Part shown: positions 35,394 to 43,202 of the stretch, piece after piece
Position numbering within the stretch: the first letter of the stretch is position 1
Layout: each line of letters begins with the position of its first letter
Source of the DNA: Frigoribacterium sp. CFBP 13712
GTDB lineage: Bacteria > Actinomycetota > Actinomycetes > Actinomycetales > Microbacteriaceae
Length of the DNA: 64,000 bases
Assembly (NCBI RefSeq): GCF_014842255.1
Contig: NZ_JACYVH010000003.1
Coordinates: 62,001 to 126,000, forward strand
Reading direction: 5' to 3'
The notes under the pieces: generated by a model
What the model saw: the letters and a program-made list of their open reading frames with translations, nothing else
Databases searched by the model: none
Told to the model about the DNA's origin: nothing
Program-made: the position numbers and the translations under genes

Positions 35394-37682
35394 GTGACCG
35401 AGATCACCACCAGTCAGAGTGCGCCCTCGTCCGAGCCCGCCGGAGGCACGGCGTCGCTCCGTACCCTCCTCCCGCGTCTCTTCTCGCGCAGTCAGCCCGC
35501 GGGCGCCGTCGACCGCCTCGTCAAGACGGTGCGGATGCACCACCCCAAGGCCGACCTGGTCATCATCGAGCGGGCCTACTCGGTGGCAGAGAAGGCCCAC
35601 CGCGGCCAGCTGCGCAAGAGCGGCGAGCCGTACATCACCCACCCCGTCGCGGTGGCGCAGATCCTCGCCGATCTCGGCATCGGCTCGAAGACCATCGCGG
35701 CAGCCCTGCTCCACGACACCGTCGAAGACACCGACTACACGCTGGCGATGCTCCAGAACGACTTCGGTGACGAGATCACGATGCTCGTCGACGGCGTCAC
35801 GAAGCTCGACAAGCTGAAGTACGGCGACAGCGCGCAGGCCGAGACGGTCCGCAAGATGGTCGTGGCGATGTCGAAGGACATCCGCGTGCTGGTGATCAAG
35901 CTCGCCGACCGTCTGCACAACGCCCGCACCTGGGGCTTCGTCGAGAGCGCCTCCGCGACGCGCAAGGCCACCGAGACGCTCGAGATCTACGCGCCGCTGG
36001 CCCATCGTCTCGGGATCCAGACCATCAAGTGGGAGCTGGAAGACCTCTCGTTCGCCGTGCTCCACCCCAAGCTCTATGTCGAGATCGACAACCTCGTGAA
36101 GCAGCGGACGCCGCAGCGGGAGCAGTTCGTCCAGAACGTCATCAACGCCGTCAAATCCGATCTCAAGTCGACGAAGATCCGCGGCGACGTGGTCGGCCGA
36201 CCGAAGCAGTACTACTCGATCTACCAGAAGATGATCGTGAGAGGCCGCGAATTCGACGAGATCTACGACCTCGTCGGCATCCGAGTGCTGGTCAACTCGC
36301 TGCGTGACTGCTACGCCGTGCTGGGGTCCATCCACGCCAGATGGAACCCGATCCCCGGTCGTTTCAAGGACTACATCGCGACACCCAAGTTCAACCTCTA
36401 CCAGTCGCTGCACACCACCGTCATCGGCCCCAAGGGACGTCCGGTCGAGATCCAGATCCGCACGCACGAGATGCATCAGCGTGCCGAGTTCGGCGTCGCC
36501 GCACACTGGAAGTACAAGCAGCGGATGAACGGCGGGCGCGACGAGTCCGCCACCGGCACCCGGACCGACACCGACATGGCCTGGCTCGCGCACATCTCCG
36601 ACTGGCAGGCCGAGACGGCCGACCCGGGGGAGTTCCTCGACAGCCTCCGCTTCGAGATCGGTGCGAAGGAGGTCTACGTCTTCACGCCTCAGGGAAAGGT
36701 CATCGGTCTGCCCTCCGGTGCGACGCCGGTCGACTTCGCCTACGCCGTGCACACCGAGGTCGGTCACCGCACCATGGGCGCCAAGGTCAACGGTCGGCTG
36801 GTCCCCCTCGAGAGCGCGCTGTCCAGCGGCGACGTCGTCGAGGTGTTCACCTCGAAGAACCCGGACTCCGGGCCGAGCCAGGACTGGCTCATGTTCGTCA
36901 AGAGCCCCCGCGCCCGCAACAAGATCCGGCAGTGGTTCACCAAAGAACGCCGCGACGAGGCGATCGAGCAGGGCAAGGACGCCATCGCCCGGGCCATGCG
37001 CAAGCAGAACCTGCCGCTGCAGAAGCTGATGAACCAGGACAGCATCGCCGAGGTCGCCGCCCTGCTGCGATATGACGACGTGTCGAGTCTCTACGCGGCC
37101 GTCGGCGAGGGTCACCTGTCGACCCAGTCCGTCATCGAGAAGATCCTGTCGGCCGTCCAGCAGCAGACCGAGGTCGAGGAGGGCGAGTTCGAGTTCCCGA
37201 GCAAGGGCGCCACCCGTCCCCTCCGCAACAGCGACTCGGGGGTGCTCGTCCGGGGTGCTCCTGACATCCTCGTCAAGCTCGCCAAATGCTGCACGCCGGT
37301 GCCGGGAGACCAGATCGTCGGCTTCGTGACACGCGGGCAGGGGGTGAGCGTGCATCAGGCGACGTGCCACAACGTCCAGAGCCTGATGAACGAGCCCGAG
37401 CGGATGATCGAGGTCGAGTGGGCACCGTCGTCGAAGAGCGTGTTCCTCGTCCAGATCCAGATCGAGGCCCTTGATCGGAGCGGCCTGCTCAGCGACGTCA
37501 CCCGGGTGCTCAGCGAACACCACGTGAACATCCTGTCGGCGAGCGTCTCGACATCCGACGAGCGTCTCGCCCTCAGTCGGTTCGTCTTCGAGATGGGTGA
37601 CACGACCCACCTCGACCGGGTGCTGAACGCCGTGCGCCGCATCGACGCCGTCTACGACGTGTACCGGGTCAGCGCCGGCTGA
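35394..37682 (+). CDS. rel: bifunctional (p)ppGpp synthetase/hydrolase
   Basis: Rel (762 residues) makes and breaks the stringent-response alarmone. The HD hydrolase domain is intact, with AAALLHDTVEDTDYTL (~103-118). The synthetase domain shows YSIYQKMIVRGREFDEIYDL and RFKDYIATPKFNLYQSLHTT; RFKD rather than EFDD marks the bifunctional class. A TGS domain (VYVFTPQGKVIGLPSGATPV) and a C-terminal ACT domain (FLVQIQIEALDRSGLLSDVT) follow, with CCTPVPGD between. GTG follows GAGGG. It is probably transcribed from its own promoter after the secDF-rhodanese unit. Confidence 0.97.
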   Translation: MTEITTSQSAPSSEPAGGTASLRTLLPRLFSRSQPAGAVDRLVKTVRMHHPKADLVIIERAYSVAEKAHRGQLRKSGEPYITHPVAVAQILADLGIGSKTIAAALLHDTVEDTDYTLAMLQNDFGDEITMLVDGVTKLDKLKYGDSAQAETVRKMVVAMSKDIRVLVIKLADRLHNARTWGFVESASATRKATETLEIYAPLAHRLGIQTIKWELEDLSFAVLHPKLYVEIDNLVKQRTPQREQFVQNVINAVKSDLKSTKIRGDVVGRPKQYYSIYQKMIVRGREFDEIYDLVGIRVLVNSLRDCYAVLGSIHARWNPIPGRFKDYIATPKFNLYQSLHTTVIGPKGRPVEIQIRTHEMHQRAEFGVAAHWKYKQRMNGGRDESATGTRTDTDMAWLAHISDWQAETADPGEFLDSLRFEIGAKEVYVFTPQGKVIGLPSGATPVDFAYAVHTEVGHRTMGAKVNGRLVPLESALSSGDVVEVFTSKNPDSGPSQDWLMFVKSPRARNKIRQWFTKERRDEAIEQGKDAIARAMRKQNLPLQKLMNQDSIAEVAALLRYDDVSSLYAAVGEGHLSTQSVIEKILSAVQQQTEVEEGEFEFPSKGATRPLRNSDSGVLVRGAPDILVKLAKCCTPVPGDQIVGFVTRGQGVSVHQATCHNVQSLMNEPERMIEVEWAPSSKSVFLVQIQIEALDRSGLLSDVTRVLSEHHVNILSASVSTSDERLALSRFVFEMGDTTHLDRVLNAVRRIDAVYDVYRVSAG

Positions 37683-37686
37683 CCGA

Positions 37687-38262
37687 TCAGGCCCCGAGCG
37701 GATCCAGGAGGGATCGCAGCCGGGCTTCGGCGCGCTGCCGGTGGGGGAGCCGTCCGCGTCGATCGATGAGACGGGCGACCTGCACCGACGTGACCCCATA
37801 CAGCCGGCAGAGGTCGCCGACGCGTCTCTCGTCGGCCGGAGTCCAGACCGAGGCTCGGGCGAGGTCCAGTGCCGTGCGCGCCGGTGCGGTGACGCGCAGT
37901 CCCGCGACCTCGGCGATCTCGTCCCGATCGATGGTCATCTCACGGATCGAGACCCGTCCGCTCGTGTCTCGGTGCCGAGCATCCGGGGGCACGATGCCGT
38001 CGTGCCTCCATGGTGGGGACACCGCAGCCATCCAGATCCATGCGGCGGTCTCCCCAGCGGCGATCACCTGCCGTCCGAACAGCCCGACGACCGAGGAGGC
38101 GCGGATCCAGGGAGTGTCGACGGTCGCGATCTCGGCCCAGCCGTCCCCGACGGCGTACAACTCGCCGTCCAGGGCGGCAGCGCGCAGTTCGACCTCGGGC
38201 AGCTGAGCCGTCGTCAGGAGGCGGGGAAGGGGTGGTGGCATTCCGCCAGCCTGCCCGACCAT
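37687..38262 (-). CDS. AbiEi antitoxin-like protein, orphan
   Basis: I only partly recognise this 191-residue protein. The layout resembles actinobacterial AbiEi-like (type IV antitoxin) proteins: a helical N-terminus, a middle with ASSVVGLFGRQVIAAGETAAWIWMA, and GLRVTAPARTALDLARAS, a pattern typical of that family. The C-terminus (GVTSVQVARLIDRRGRLPHRQRA) is basic. No adjacent AbiEii-type nucleotidyltransferase toxin is present, so a toxin-antitoxin role is unsupported. ATG at 38241 is an alternative start. It ends four bases from the convergent rel stop. One 10-base copy of the dispersed motif lies inside (38095). Confidence 0.55.
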   Translation of the reverse strand: MVGQAGGMPPPLPRLLTTAQLPEVELRAAALDGELYAVGDGWAEIATVDTPWIRASSVVGLFGRQVIAAGETAAWIWMAAVSPPWRHDGIVPPDARHRDTSGRVSIREMTIDRDEIAEVAGLRVTAPARTALDLARASVWTPADERRVGDLCRLYGVTSVQVARLIDRRGRLPHRQRAEARLRSLLDPLGA

Positions 38263-38276
38263 CGACCGGACGACGA

Positions 38277-38315
38277 ACCGCCCGGCCCCTCCTTGTGGAG
38301 AGAGAGCCGGGCGGT
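38277..38315 (-). terminator. terminator after the DUF349 gene
   Basis: ACCGCCCGGC and GCCGGGCGGT (38277-38286, 38306-38315) form a stem; the loop holds a second small hairpin CTCC/GGAG. It lies about 20 bases past the leftward DUF349 stop and is followed by TTCGTCG in that direction. Confidence 0.6.
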
Positions 38316-38334
38316 GCGGGCGGTGGTGGAGAGG

Positions 38335-39567
38335 TCAGGAGCCGAGGGCGTCGAGCCAGACCTTGCGCGCGTCGAGAGCCTCGCGAGCGTCTTTCACCTT
38401 GCGGAAGTCCCCACTGGCCTCGGCCGTGGCGAGCTCCTCCTCGAGCTTCGAGATCGCGTCCTGGAGCTGGCTCGCCAGACCCTCGGATCGCGCCTTGCGC
38501 TCGGGATTGTTCTTCTGCCAGAACTCCTCGTCGAGGGTGCGGACGTGCGATTCGACCTTGCGGAGTCGGTCTTCGACGACACGGACCTGCTCGCGTGGAA
38601 CACGGCCGATCTCGTCCCAGCGGAGCTGGATCGAGGTGAGCGCCTCGCGGGCCGCGACCCGCTCGGTGACCGTGAGGATCTTCTCGGCCTCGTCGAGGAG
38701 CGCGAGCTTCGCCGCGAGGTTGCCCTCGTACTCGACGTTGTCTTGAGCGACGACCTCCCCCTTGGCGGCGTACAGGACGTCGCCGGCCCGCTTGAAGCGA
38801 GCCCAGAGCGCGTCGTCGTACTTCTTGCCCGCGCGACCGGCGCGCTTCCAGTCGTCGAGCAGGTGACGGTACTCGGGGATGCCGTCGGCGCCCTTGCCGG
38901 CCAGCGCGTCGGCGGCCTCGACGAGAGCCTGCTTGCGCTGTCGCGCCTCACGGTGCGTCGCGTCCAGCTCGGCGTAGAACGACTTGCGGTTCTGGTCGAT
39001 GGTCGACCGGGCCGTGCGGAAGCGCTTCCAGAGGTCGTTGCCCTCGCCCTTGGGGATCCGCGGGCCGTCCTGCTGGTGCTTCTGCCACCTCGCGAAGATC
39101 TCGTCGATCGTCGCCGTGACCTGCTTCCACTGCACCCGGGCGGGGTCCTGTGCGGCGAGCGTCTCGGCCTCGACGACCAGGGCGGTGCGAACGGCGACCG
39201 CCTCGGCCAGAGCCTCCTGGGCCTCCGCGCTCTGCTTCTGAGTGAGCTCGCCGACCGTGCTGTCGAGAGCCGTCACGCGAGTGCGGAGCGCCTCGAGGTC
39301 GCCCACGGCGCTCGGCTCGACGAGGAGCGCCTTCAGCTGCTTGACGGTCTTGCCGACGTCGGACGCCGAGGCGCCGCGGGCCACCCGCTGCTCGAGCAGG
39401 GTGACCTGCCCGTTCAACTCGGTGTACTTGCGTTCGTAGTAGGCGAGCGCCTCGGCGGCGGTCGCATCGGGGTACTGGCCGACGGCGCGTTCGCCTTCTG
39501 CCTCCCGGACGTAGACGGTGCCGTCGTCGTCGACGCGGCCCCAGGGTGCCTGATCGTCAGTAGCCAC
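38335..39567 (-). CDS. DUF349 helical repeat protein
   Basis: The 410-residue protein is almost wholly helical, with repeated DUF349 units recognisable by VQWKQVTATIDEIFARWQKH, LLDDWKRAGRAGKKYDDALW and QLRWDEIGRVPREQVRVVED, each with a Trp and an Arg/Lys pair. Coiled coil is likely around residues 40-130. Function is unknown, and no catalytic residues are evident. GTG at 39567 follows AAGGGAC. It lies downstream of the cyclophilin gene on the same strand, separated by 90 bases. Confidence 0.85.
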   Translation of the reverse strand: MATDDQAPWGRVDDDGTVYVREAEGERAVGQYPDATAAEALAYYERKYTELNGQVTLLEQRVARGASASDVGKTVKQLKALLVEPSAVGDLEALRTRVTALDSTVGELTQKQSAEAQEALAEAVAVRTALVVEAETLAAQDPARVQWKQVTATIDEIFARWQKHQQDGPRIPKGEGNDLWKRFRTARSTIDQNRKSFYAELDATHREARQRKQALVEAADALAGKGADGIPEYRHLLDDWKRAGRAGKKYDDALWARFKRAGDVLYAAKGEVVAQDNVEYEGNLAAKLALLDEAEKILTVTERVAAREALTSIQLRWDEIGRVPREQVRVVEDRLRKVESHVRTLDEEFWQKNNPERKARSEGLASQLQDAISKLEEELATAEASGDFRKVKDAREALDARKVWLDALGS

Positions 39568-39657
39568 TGTTGTCCCTTGCTGGATGTGCTCGTCACGGAG
39601 CCCAGGACGGGTCTCGATGATGGGACTCCAGCCTATTGCACCGTCGACGACCGTGGT

Positions 39658-40446
39658 CTATTCGATGGTCGCCGACGTGATCGTGGTCGCGACGACGGGG
39701 GAGCCGTCCGTCGACTCCTGACCCTCGGCGACCGGTCGGACGCCCTCGGCGGCGATCGAGGAGACGAGGTCGTCGAGACCGTCCGTGACGGAACCGACCA
39801 CCGTGTATCCGCCCGTCGAGGCGTCCAATGTCGTCTCGCCGTAGGTGATGAAGAACTGGGTCGACTGCGAGTTCGGGTCCTCGCCCCGGGCCATGGCGAT
39901 GGTGCCCGCCGGGTAGACGCCGTCGGCGGGGACGTTCTCGAGCGGTCCGAAGGTGAAACCGGCGTCACCCGTCCCGTCGCCGTTCGCCGAGCCGCACTGG
40001 AGGAACTCCGCCGACGGGGCGTCGCTCAGGCGGTGACACGCGGTGCCGTCGTAGAAGCCCTGCTGGATGAGGTCGACCAGCACCGACGTCGCCTGCGGGG
40101 CCCGTGCGCCGTCGAGGCTGATCGCCAGCGGGACGTCGTCGTTCAGCACGAGATCGCCTGTCCAGACGCGATCCTCCGCGATGTCCGAGCTGGGCACGTC
40201 CCCGGTCGAGGTGGCGGTCGGCGTCGGAGTCGCCGTGGCGGCGGGCGGATCGTCGACGGCACCGGGCCCCGAGGTCGTGTAGAGCACCTGCGAGACGACT
40301 GCGGCGGAGACGACGACGAGGGCGATGAGGGATGCGCGGATGTCGTCCCGACGGCGACGGGCGACCTGCCCGGCGTGGATGCTCTTCCGAGCCGTGTAGC
40401 GCCGGAGCCTCTCGCGGTTCTCGCGGTCGTCCTTGTTCGCTGCCAC
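39658..40446 (-). CDS. membrane-anchored cyclophilin-type peptidyl-prolyl isomerase
   Basis: The 262-residue protein has a basic cytoplasmic start, one membrane helix (~40-62, IRASLIALVVVSAAVVSQVL), a Thr/Pro-rich linker and an extracytoplasmic cyclophilin domain. GFYDGTACHRL, PAGTIAMARGEDPNSQSTQFFI and GYTVVGSVTDGLDDL match that fold. The exposed domain would assist folding of exported proteins. GTG at 40446 follows GGAGGAC five bases away. It is divergent from rarA. Confidence 0.9.
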   Translation of the reverse strand: MAANKDDRENRERLRRYTARKSIHAGQVARRRRDDIRASLIALVVVSAAVVSQVLYTTSGPGAVDDPPAATATPTPTATSTGDVPSSDIAEDRVWTGDLVLNDDVPLAISLDGARAPQATSVLVDLIQQGFYDGTACHRLSDAPSAEFLQCGSANGDGTGDAGFTFGPLENVPADGVYPAGTIAMARGEDPNSQSTQFFITYGETTLDASTGGYTVVGSVTDGLDDLVSSIAAEGVRPVAEGQESTDGSPVVATTITSATIE

Positions 40447-40523
40447 GTGTCCTCCATGCCGTGTCGATGGTCGCCCCGCACTGTATCGGAGCCGTGCCGG
40501 GCGTCGCTGTCGGCGGCCCGGTC

Positions 40524-40529
40524 TAGCAT
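40524..40529 (+). promoter_or_regulatory. -10 box of rarA, near-leaderless
   Basis: TAGCAT is followed by eight bases and the rarA ATG, with no ribosome site. Transcription would begin at or within two bases of the start codon. Confidence 0.5.
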
Positions 40530-40537
40530 GAGTGCCC

Positions 40538-41941
40538 ATGAGCCCGCTCCCGCAGAGCTCGACCCCACTCGCGGTCCGCATGCGTCCCACCAGCCTCGAC
40601 GAGGTCGCCGGTCAACGGCATCTGCTCCGGCCGGGCTCGCCCCTCGTGACGCTGGCCTCCGACGCGACCGGAGAGCAGGGCGCCGTCTCGGTCATCCTGT
40701 GGGGGCCGCCCGGCACGGGCAAGACGACTCTCGCCCAGGCCATCGCGCACACCTCCGGTCGGCAGTTCATCGAACTCTCCGCGGTGACGGCCGGCGTGAA
40801 GGACGTCCGCCAGGTGATGGAGAAGGCCCTCACCAATCGCGACCTGTACGGCACGACGACCGTGCTGTTCCTCGACGAGATCCATCGGTTCACCAAGGCC
40901 CAGCAGGACGCCCTCCTCCCCGGCGTCGAGAACGGCTGGGTGATCCTCATCGCCGCGACCACGGAGAACCCCTCGTTCTCGGTCATCACACCGCTGCTGT
41001 CGCGATCGCTGCTCCTCACCCTCGAGCAGCTGAGCGACGACGACCTCGGCGATCTCGTGCGACGCGCCGTGCACGACCCTCGCGGGCTGGCGGACACCGT
41101 CATCCTCGACGACGAGGCCCTCGCGACGATCGTCCGACTCGCATCGGGTGACGCACGACGAGCGCTGACGGCCCTCGAGGCGTCCGCCCAGTCGGCGGCC
41201 GCCTCGAGTCTCGAGGCTCCCGGCGCGACGGAGGCCGCCGGTGCGGACCCGGGGGCCGACTTCGATCCCGACGCCGACTACGACGACGACCCCGACGACA
41301 CCCGACCGGTGATCACGGCGGACACCGTCGCCCAGTCCGTCGACCGTGCGCTGCTGCGCTACGACCGCAACGGCGACGAGCACTACGACGTGATCAGCGC
41401 CTTCATCAAGTCGATCCGCGGCTCCGACGTGGACGCCGCCCTGCATTACCTGGCGCGCATGATCGAGGCCGGCGAGGATCCGCGCTTCATCTGCCGACGC
41501 ATCATCGTCTCCGCGGGTGAGGACATCGGGATGGCCGACCCGAACGCCCTCACCGTGGCGGTGTCGGCGGCGACGGCGGTCCAGATGATCGGCATGCCCG
41601 AGGGCCGCATCCCGATGGCCGAGGCCGTCGTCTACCTGGCCACCGCGCCCAAGTCGAACAGGTCGTACAGCGCACTGGACGCCGCCATAGCCGACGTCCG
41701 GGCCGGCCGGGCGGGGCGTGTGCCCAAGCACCTCCGAGACGCCCACTACCCGGGGGCCAGACGACTCGGGCACGGCAAGGGGTACCGGTACTCGCACGAC
41801 TCCGAACTCGGCGTCGTCAAGCAGCAGTACCTGCCCGACGAGCTGGTCGGCACCGTCTACTACGATCCGACCGGTCATGGCAACGAGAACGCCGTCACGA
41901 CACGCCTCGAGAAACTGCGCCGCATCATTCGCGGAGAATGA
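40538..41941 (+). CDS. rarA: replication-associated recombination protein A
   Basis: RarA/MgsA (467 residues) is an AAA+ ATPase of the clamp-loader group that acts at stalled replication forks. Walker A is [14 protein letters not shown], Walker [19 protein letters not shown], sensor 1 [10 protein letters not shown], and the C-terminal domain starts near [20 protein letters not shown]. An acidic low-complexity insert ([16 protein letters not shown], ~240-255) interrupts the region after the lid. ATG at 40538 is preferred; GTG six bases earlier is possible. The -10 box is so close that the message is probably leaderless. Confidence 0.94.
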   Translation: MSPLPQSSTPLAVRMRPTSLDEVAGQRHLLRPGSPLVTLASDATGEQGAVSVILWGPPGTGKTTLAQAIAHTSGRQFIELSAVTAGVKDVRQVMEKALTNRDLYGTTTVLFLDEIHRFTKAQQDALLPGVENGWVILIAATTENPSFSVITPLLSRSLLLTLEQLSDDDLGDLVRRAVHDPRGLADTVILDDEALATIVRLASGDARRALTALEASAQSAAASSLEAPGATEAAGADPGADFDPDADYDDDPDDTRPVITADTVAQSVDRALLRYDRNGDEHYDVISAFIKSIRGSDVDAALHYLARMIEAGEDPRFICRRIIVSAGEDIGMADPNALTVAVSAATAVQMIGMPEGRIPMAEAVVYLATAPKSNRSYSALDAAIADVRAGRAGRVPKHLRDAHYPGARRLGHGKGYRYSHDSELGVVKQQYLPDELVGTVYYDPTGHGNENAVTTRLEKLRRIIRGE

Positions 41942-42177
41942 CCCGCCCGTGTTAAGCTGATCGCTGCCTGGTATCGGTCTGTCACGCACGGCTGCAGTGA
42001 CGACATTCGATCAAGGGTCCTGGTCTTTAGCCGATCGGTTCCCGTGGCACCATCCCTCGTGTTTCGTCGAGTACTCGACCCGACCCGGTGTCCTCTCACG
42101 AGGTCCTGGTCGGAACGGCGCTTCCTGCGCCCGAGCATCCTCGGCCGTCAGCTTTCACACGATCAGAGAGAAGAACC
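41942..42177 (+). promoter_or_regulatory. long leader of rpsD
   Basis: This 236-base stretch between rarA and rpsD holds no gene. TAAGCT at 41953 could be a -10 box, giving a leader of over 200 bases. It contains the perfect palindrome GTCGAGTACTCGAC (42066-42079). An autoregulatory ribosomal-protein leader is possible but not recognised. Confidence 0.4.
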
Positions 42178-42807
42178 GTGTCGACCAAGTCACGTACCCG
42201 TAGCAAGACCCGTCTGTCGCGTGCCCTCGGCATCGCGCTGACCCCGAAGGCCGCCCGCTACCTCGAGAAGCGTCCTTACGCTCCCGGTGAGCACGGCCGC
42301 ACCAAGCGCAAGACCGACAGCGACTACGCCGTCCGTCTGCGTGAGAAGCAGCGTCTGCGTGCCCAGTACGGCATCCGCGAGGCGCAGCTGAAGATCGTCT
42401 TCAACGAGGCCCGCAAGTCCGCCGGTCTGACCGGTGAGAACCTGGTCGAGCTGCTCGAGACGCGTCTCGACGCGCTCATCGTGCGTTCGGGCTTCGCCCG
42501 CACCACGGCTCAGGCTCGCCAGATGGTCGTGCACCGTCACATCCTCGTCGACGGCAAGCTCGTCGACCGTCCCTCGTTCCGCGTCAAGCCGGGTCAGATG
42601 ATCCACGTCGCGCCGAAGAGCGAGAAGATGGAGCCCTTCCAGGTCGCAGCCGCCGGCGGTCACGTCGACGTCCTGCCCAAGGTCCCGGGTTACCTCGAGG
42701 TCGAGATCGACAAGCTGCAGGCCCGCCTCGTGCGTCGCCCGAAGCGCGTCGAGGTCCCCGTGACCTGCGAGGTCCAGCTGGTCGTCGAGTACTACGCCGC
42801 CCGCTGA
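42178..42807 (+). CDS. rpsD: 30S ribosomal protein S4
   Basis: S4 (209 residues) nucleates 30S assembly and binds 16S rRNA. The N-terminal region TRSKTRLSRALGIALTPKAA lacks the zinc-binding cysteines, so this is the C-minus type. The S4 RNA-binding fold covers RLDALIVRSGFARTTAQARQ to VHRHILVDGKLVDRPSFRVK. GTG follows AGAAG; the open frame upstream lies in the leader. A terminator follows, so it is a single-gene unit. Confidence 0.97.
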   Translation: MSTKSRTRSKTRLSRALGIALTPKAARYLEKRPYAPGEHGRTKRKTDSDYAVRLREKQRLRAQYGIREAQLKIVFNEARKSAGLTGENLVELLETRLDALIVRSGFARTTAQARQMVVHRHILVDGKLVDRPSFRVKPGQMIHVAPKSEKMEPFQVAAAGGHVDVLPKVPGYLEVEIDKLQARLVRRPKRVEVPVTCEVQLVVEYYAAR

Positions 42808-42829
42808 CACCCGTCACGACAGCACCCTG

Positions 42830-42862
42830 AGGGAGCGCGCCACGAACCGTGGCGCGCTCCCT
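42830..42862 (+). terminator. intrinsic terminator after rpsD
   Basis: A perfect 14-bp stem (42830-42843, 42849-42862) with a GAACC loop is followed by T, 22 bases past the rpsD stop. Confidence 0.85.
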
Positions 42863-42948
42863 TCGTCGTCGGCGGTCTCCTCCTGCGCGACGGGTAAGCT
42901 CGTGTGTCGTCCCGTGCGTCGTCCGCACGACCGTCGTGAGGAGTCCCC

Positions 42949-43137
42949 GTGAAGAGCCTGTTCCTGCTGACCATCGGCGTCGTCGCCGGCTTCACTCTGG
43001 CGCATCTGTACAACAAGACGCCTCGCGGCAGCCGACTGTTCGGCGAGCTCGACGGCAGCCTCACGAATTTCCGCGCAGCACTCGTCGACGGCTACCGCGC
43101 CCGCGACGCCGAGCTGCGCTCCGACGGCGAGAGCTGA
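42949..43137 (+). CDS. small membrane protein upstream of alaS
   Basis: A 62-residue protein with one N-terminal hydrophobic helix (SLFLLTIGVVAGFTLAHLY, ~3-21) and a charged soluble tail (GELDGSLTNFRAALVDGYRA). GTG follows a strong GAGGAG site, and TAAGCT at 42895 may be its promoter. Small membrane proteins occupy this rpsD-alaS gap in many Actinobacteria. No function is known. Codon use and the ribosome site support a real gene. Confidence 0.75.
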   Translation: MKSLFLLTIGVVAGFTLAHLYNKTPRGSRLFGELDGSLTNFRAALVDGYRARDAELRSDGES

Positions 43138-43149
43138 TCCACCCACTCG

Positions 43150-43161
43150 ACCCGCGCCTCC
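43150..43161 (+). repeat. dispersed motif copy, intergenic
   Basis: ACCCGCGCCTCC, within TCGACCCGCGCCTCCTCGA, lies in the 65-base gap before alaS. Confidence 0.8.
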
Positions 43162-43202
43162 TCGACGCCCCCGACACACCGATCACCCCACACCGGAGAA
43201 CC

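Noticed and set aside
37741-41151. 1136-codon rightward frame across the AbiEi-like, DUF349, PPIase and rarA region
   Set aside because: It runs antisense to three real genes and then out of frame through rarA; the composition is that of a shadow.
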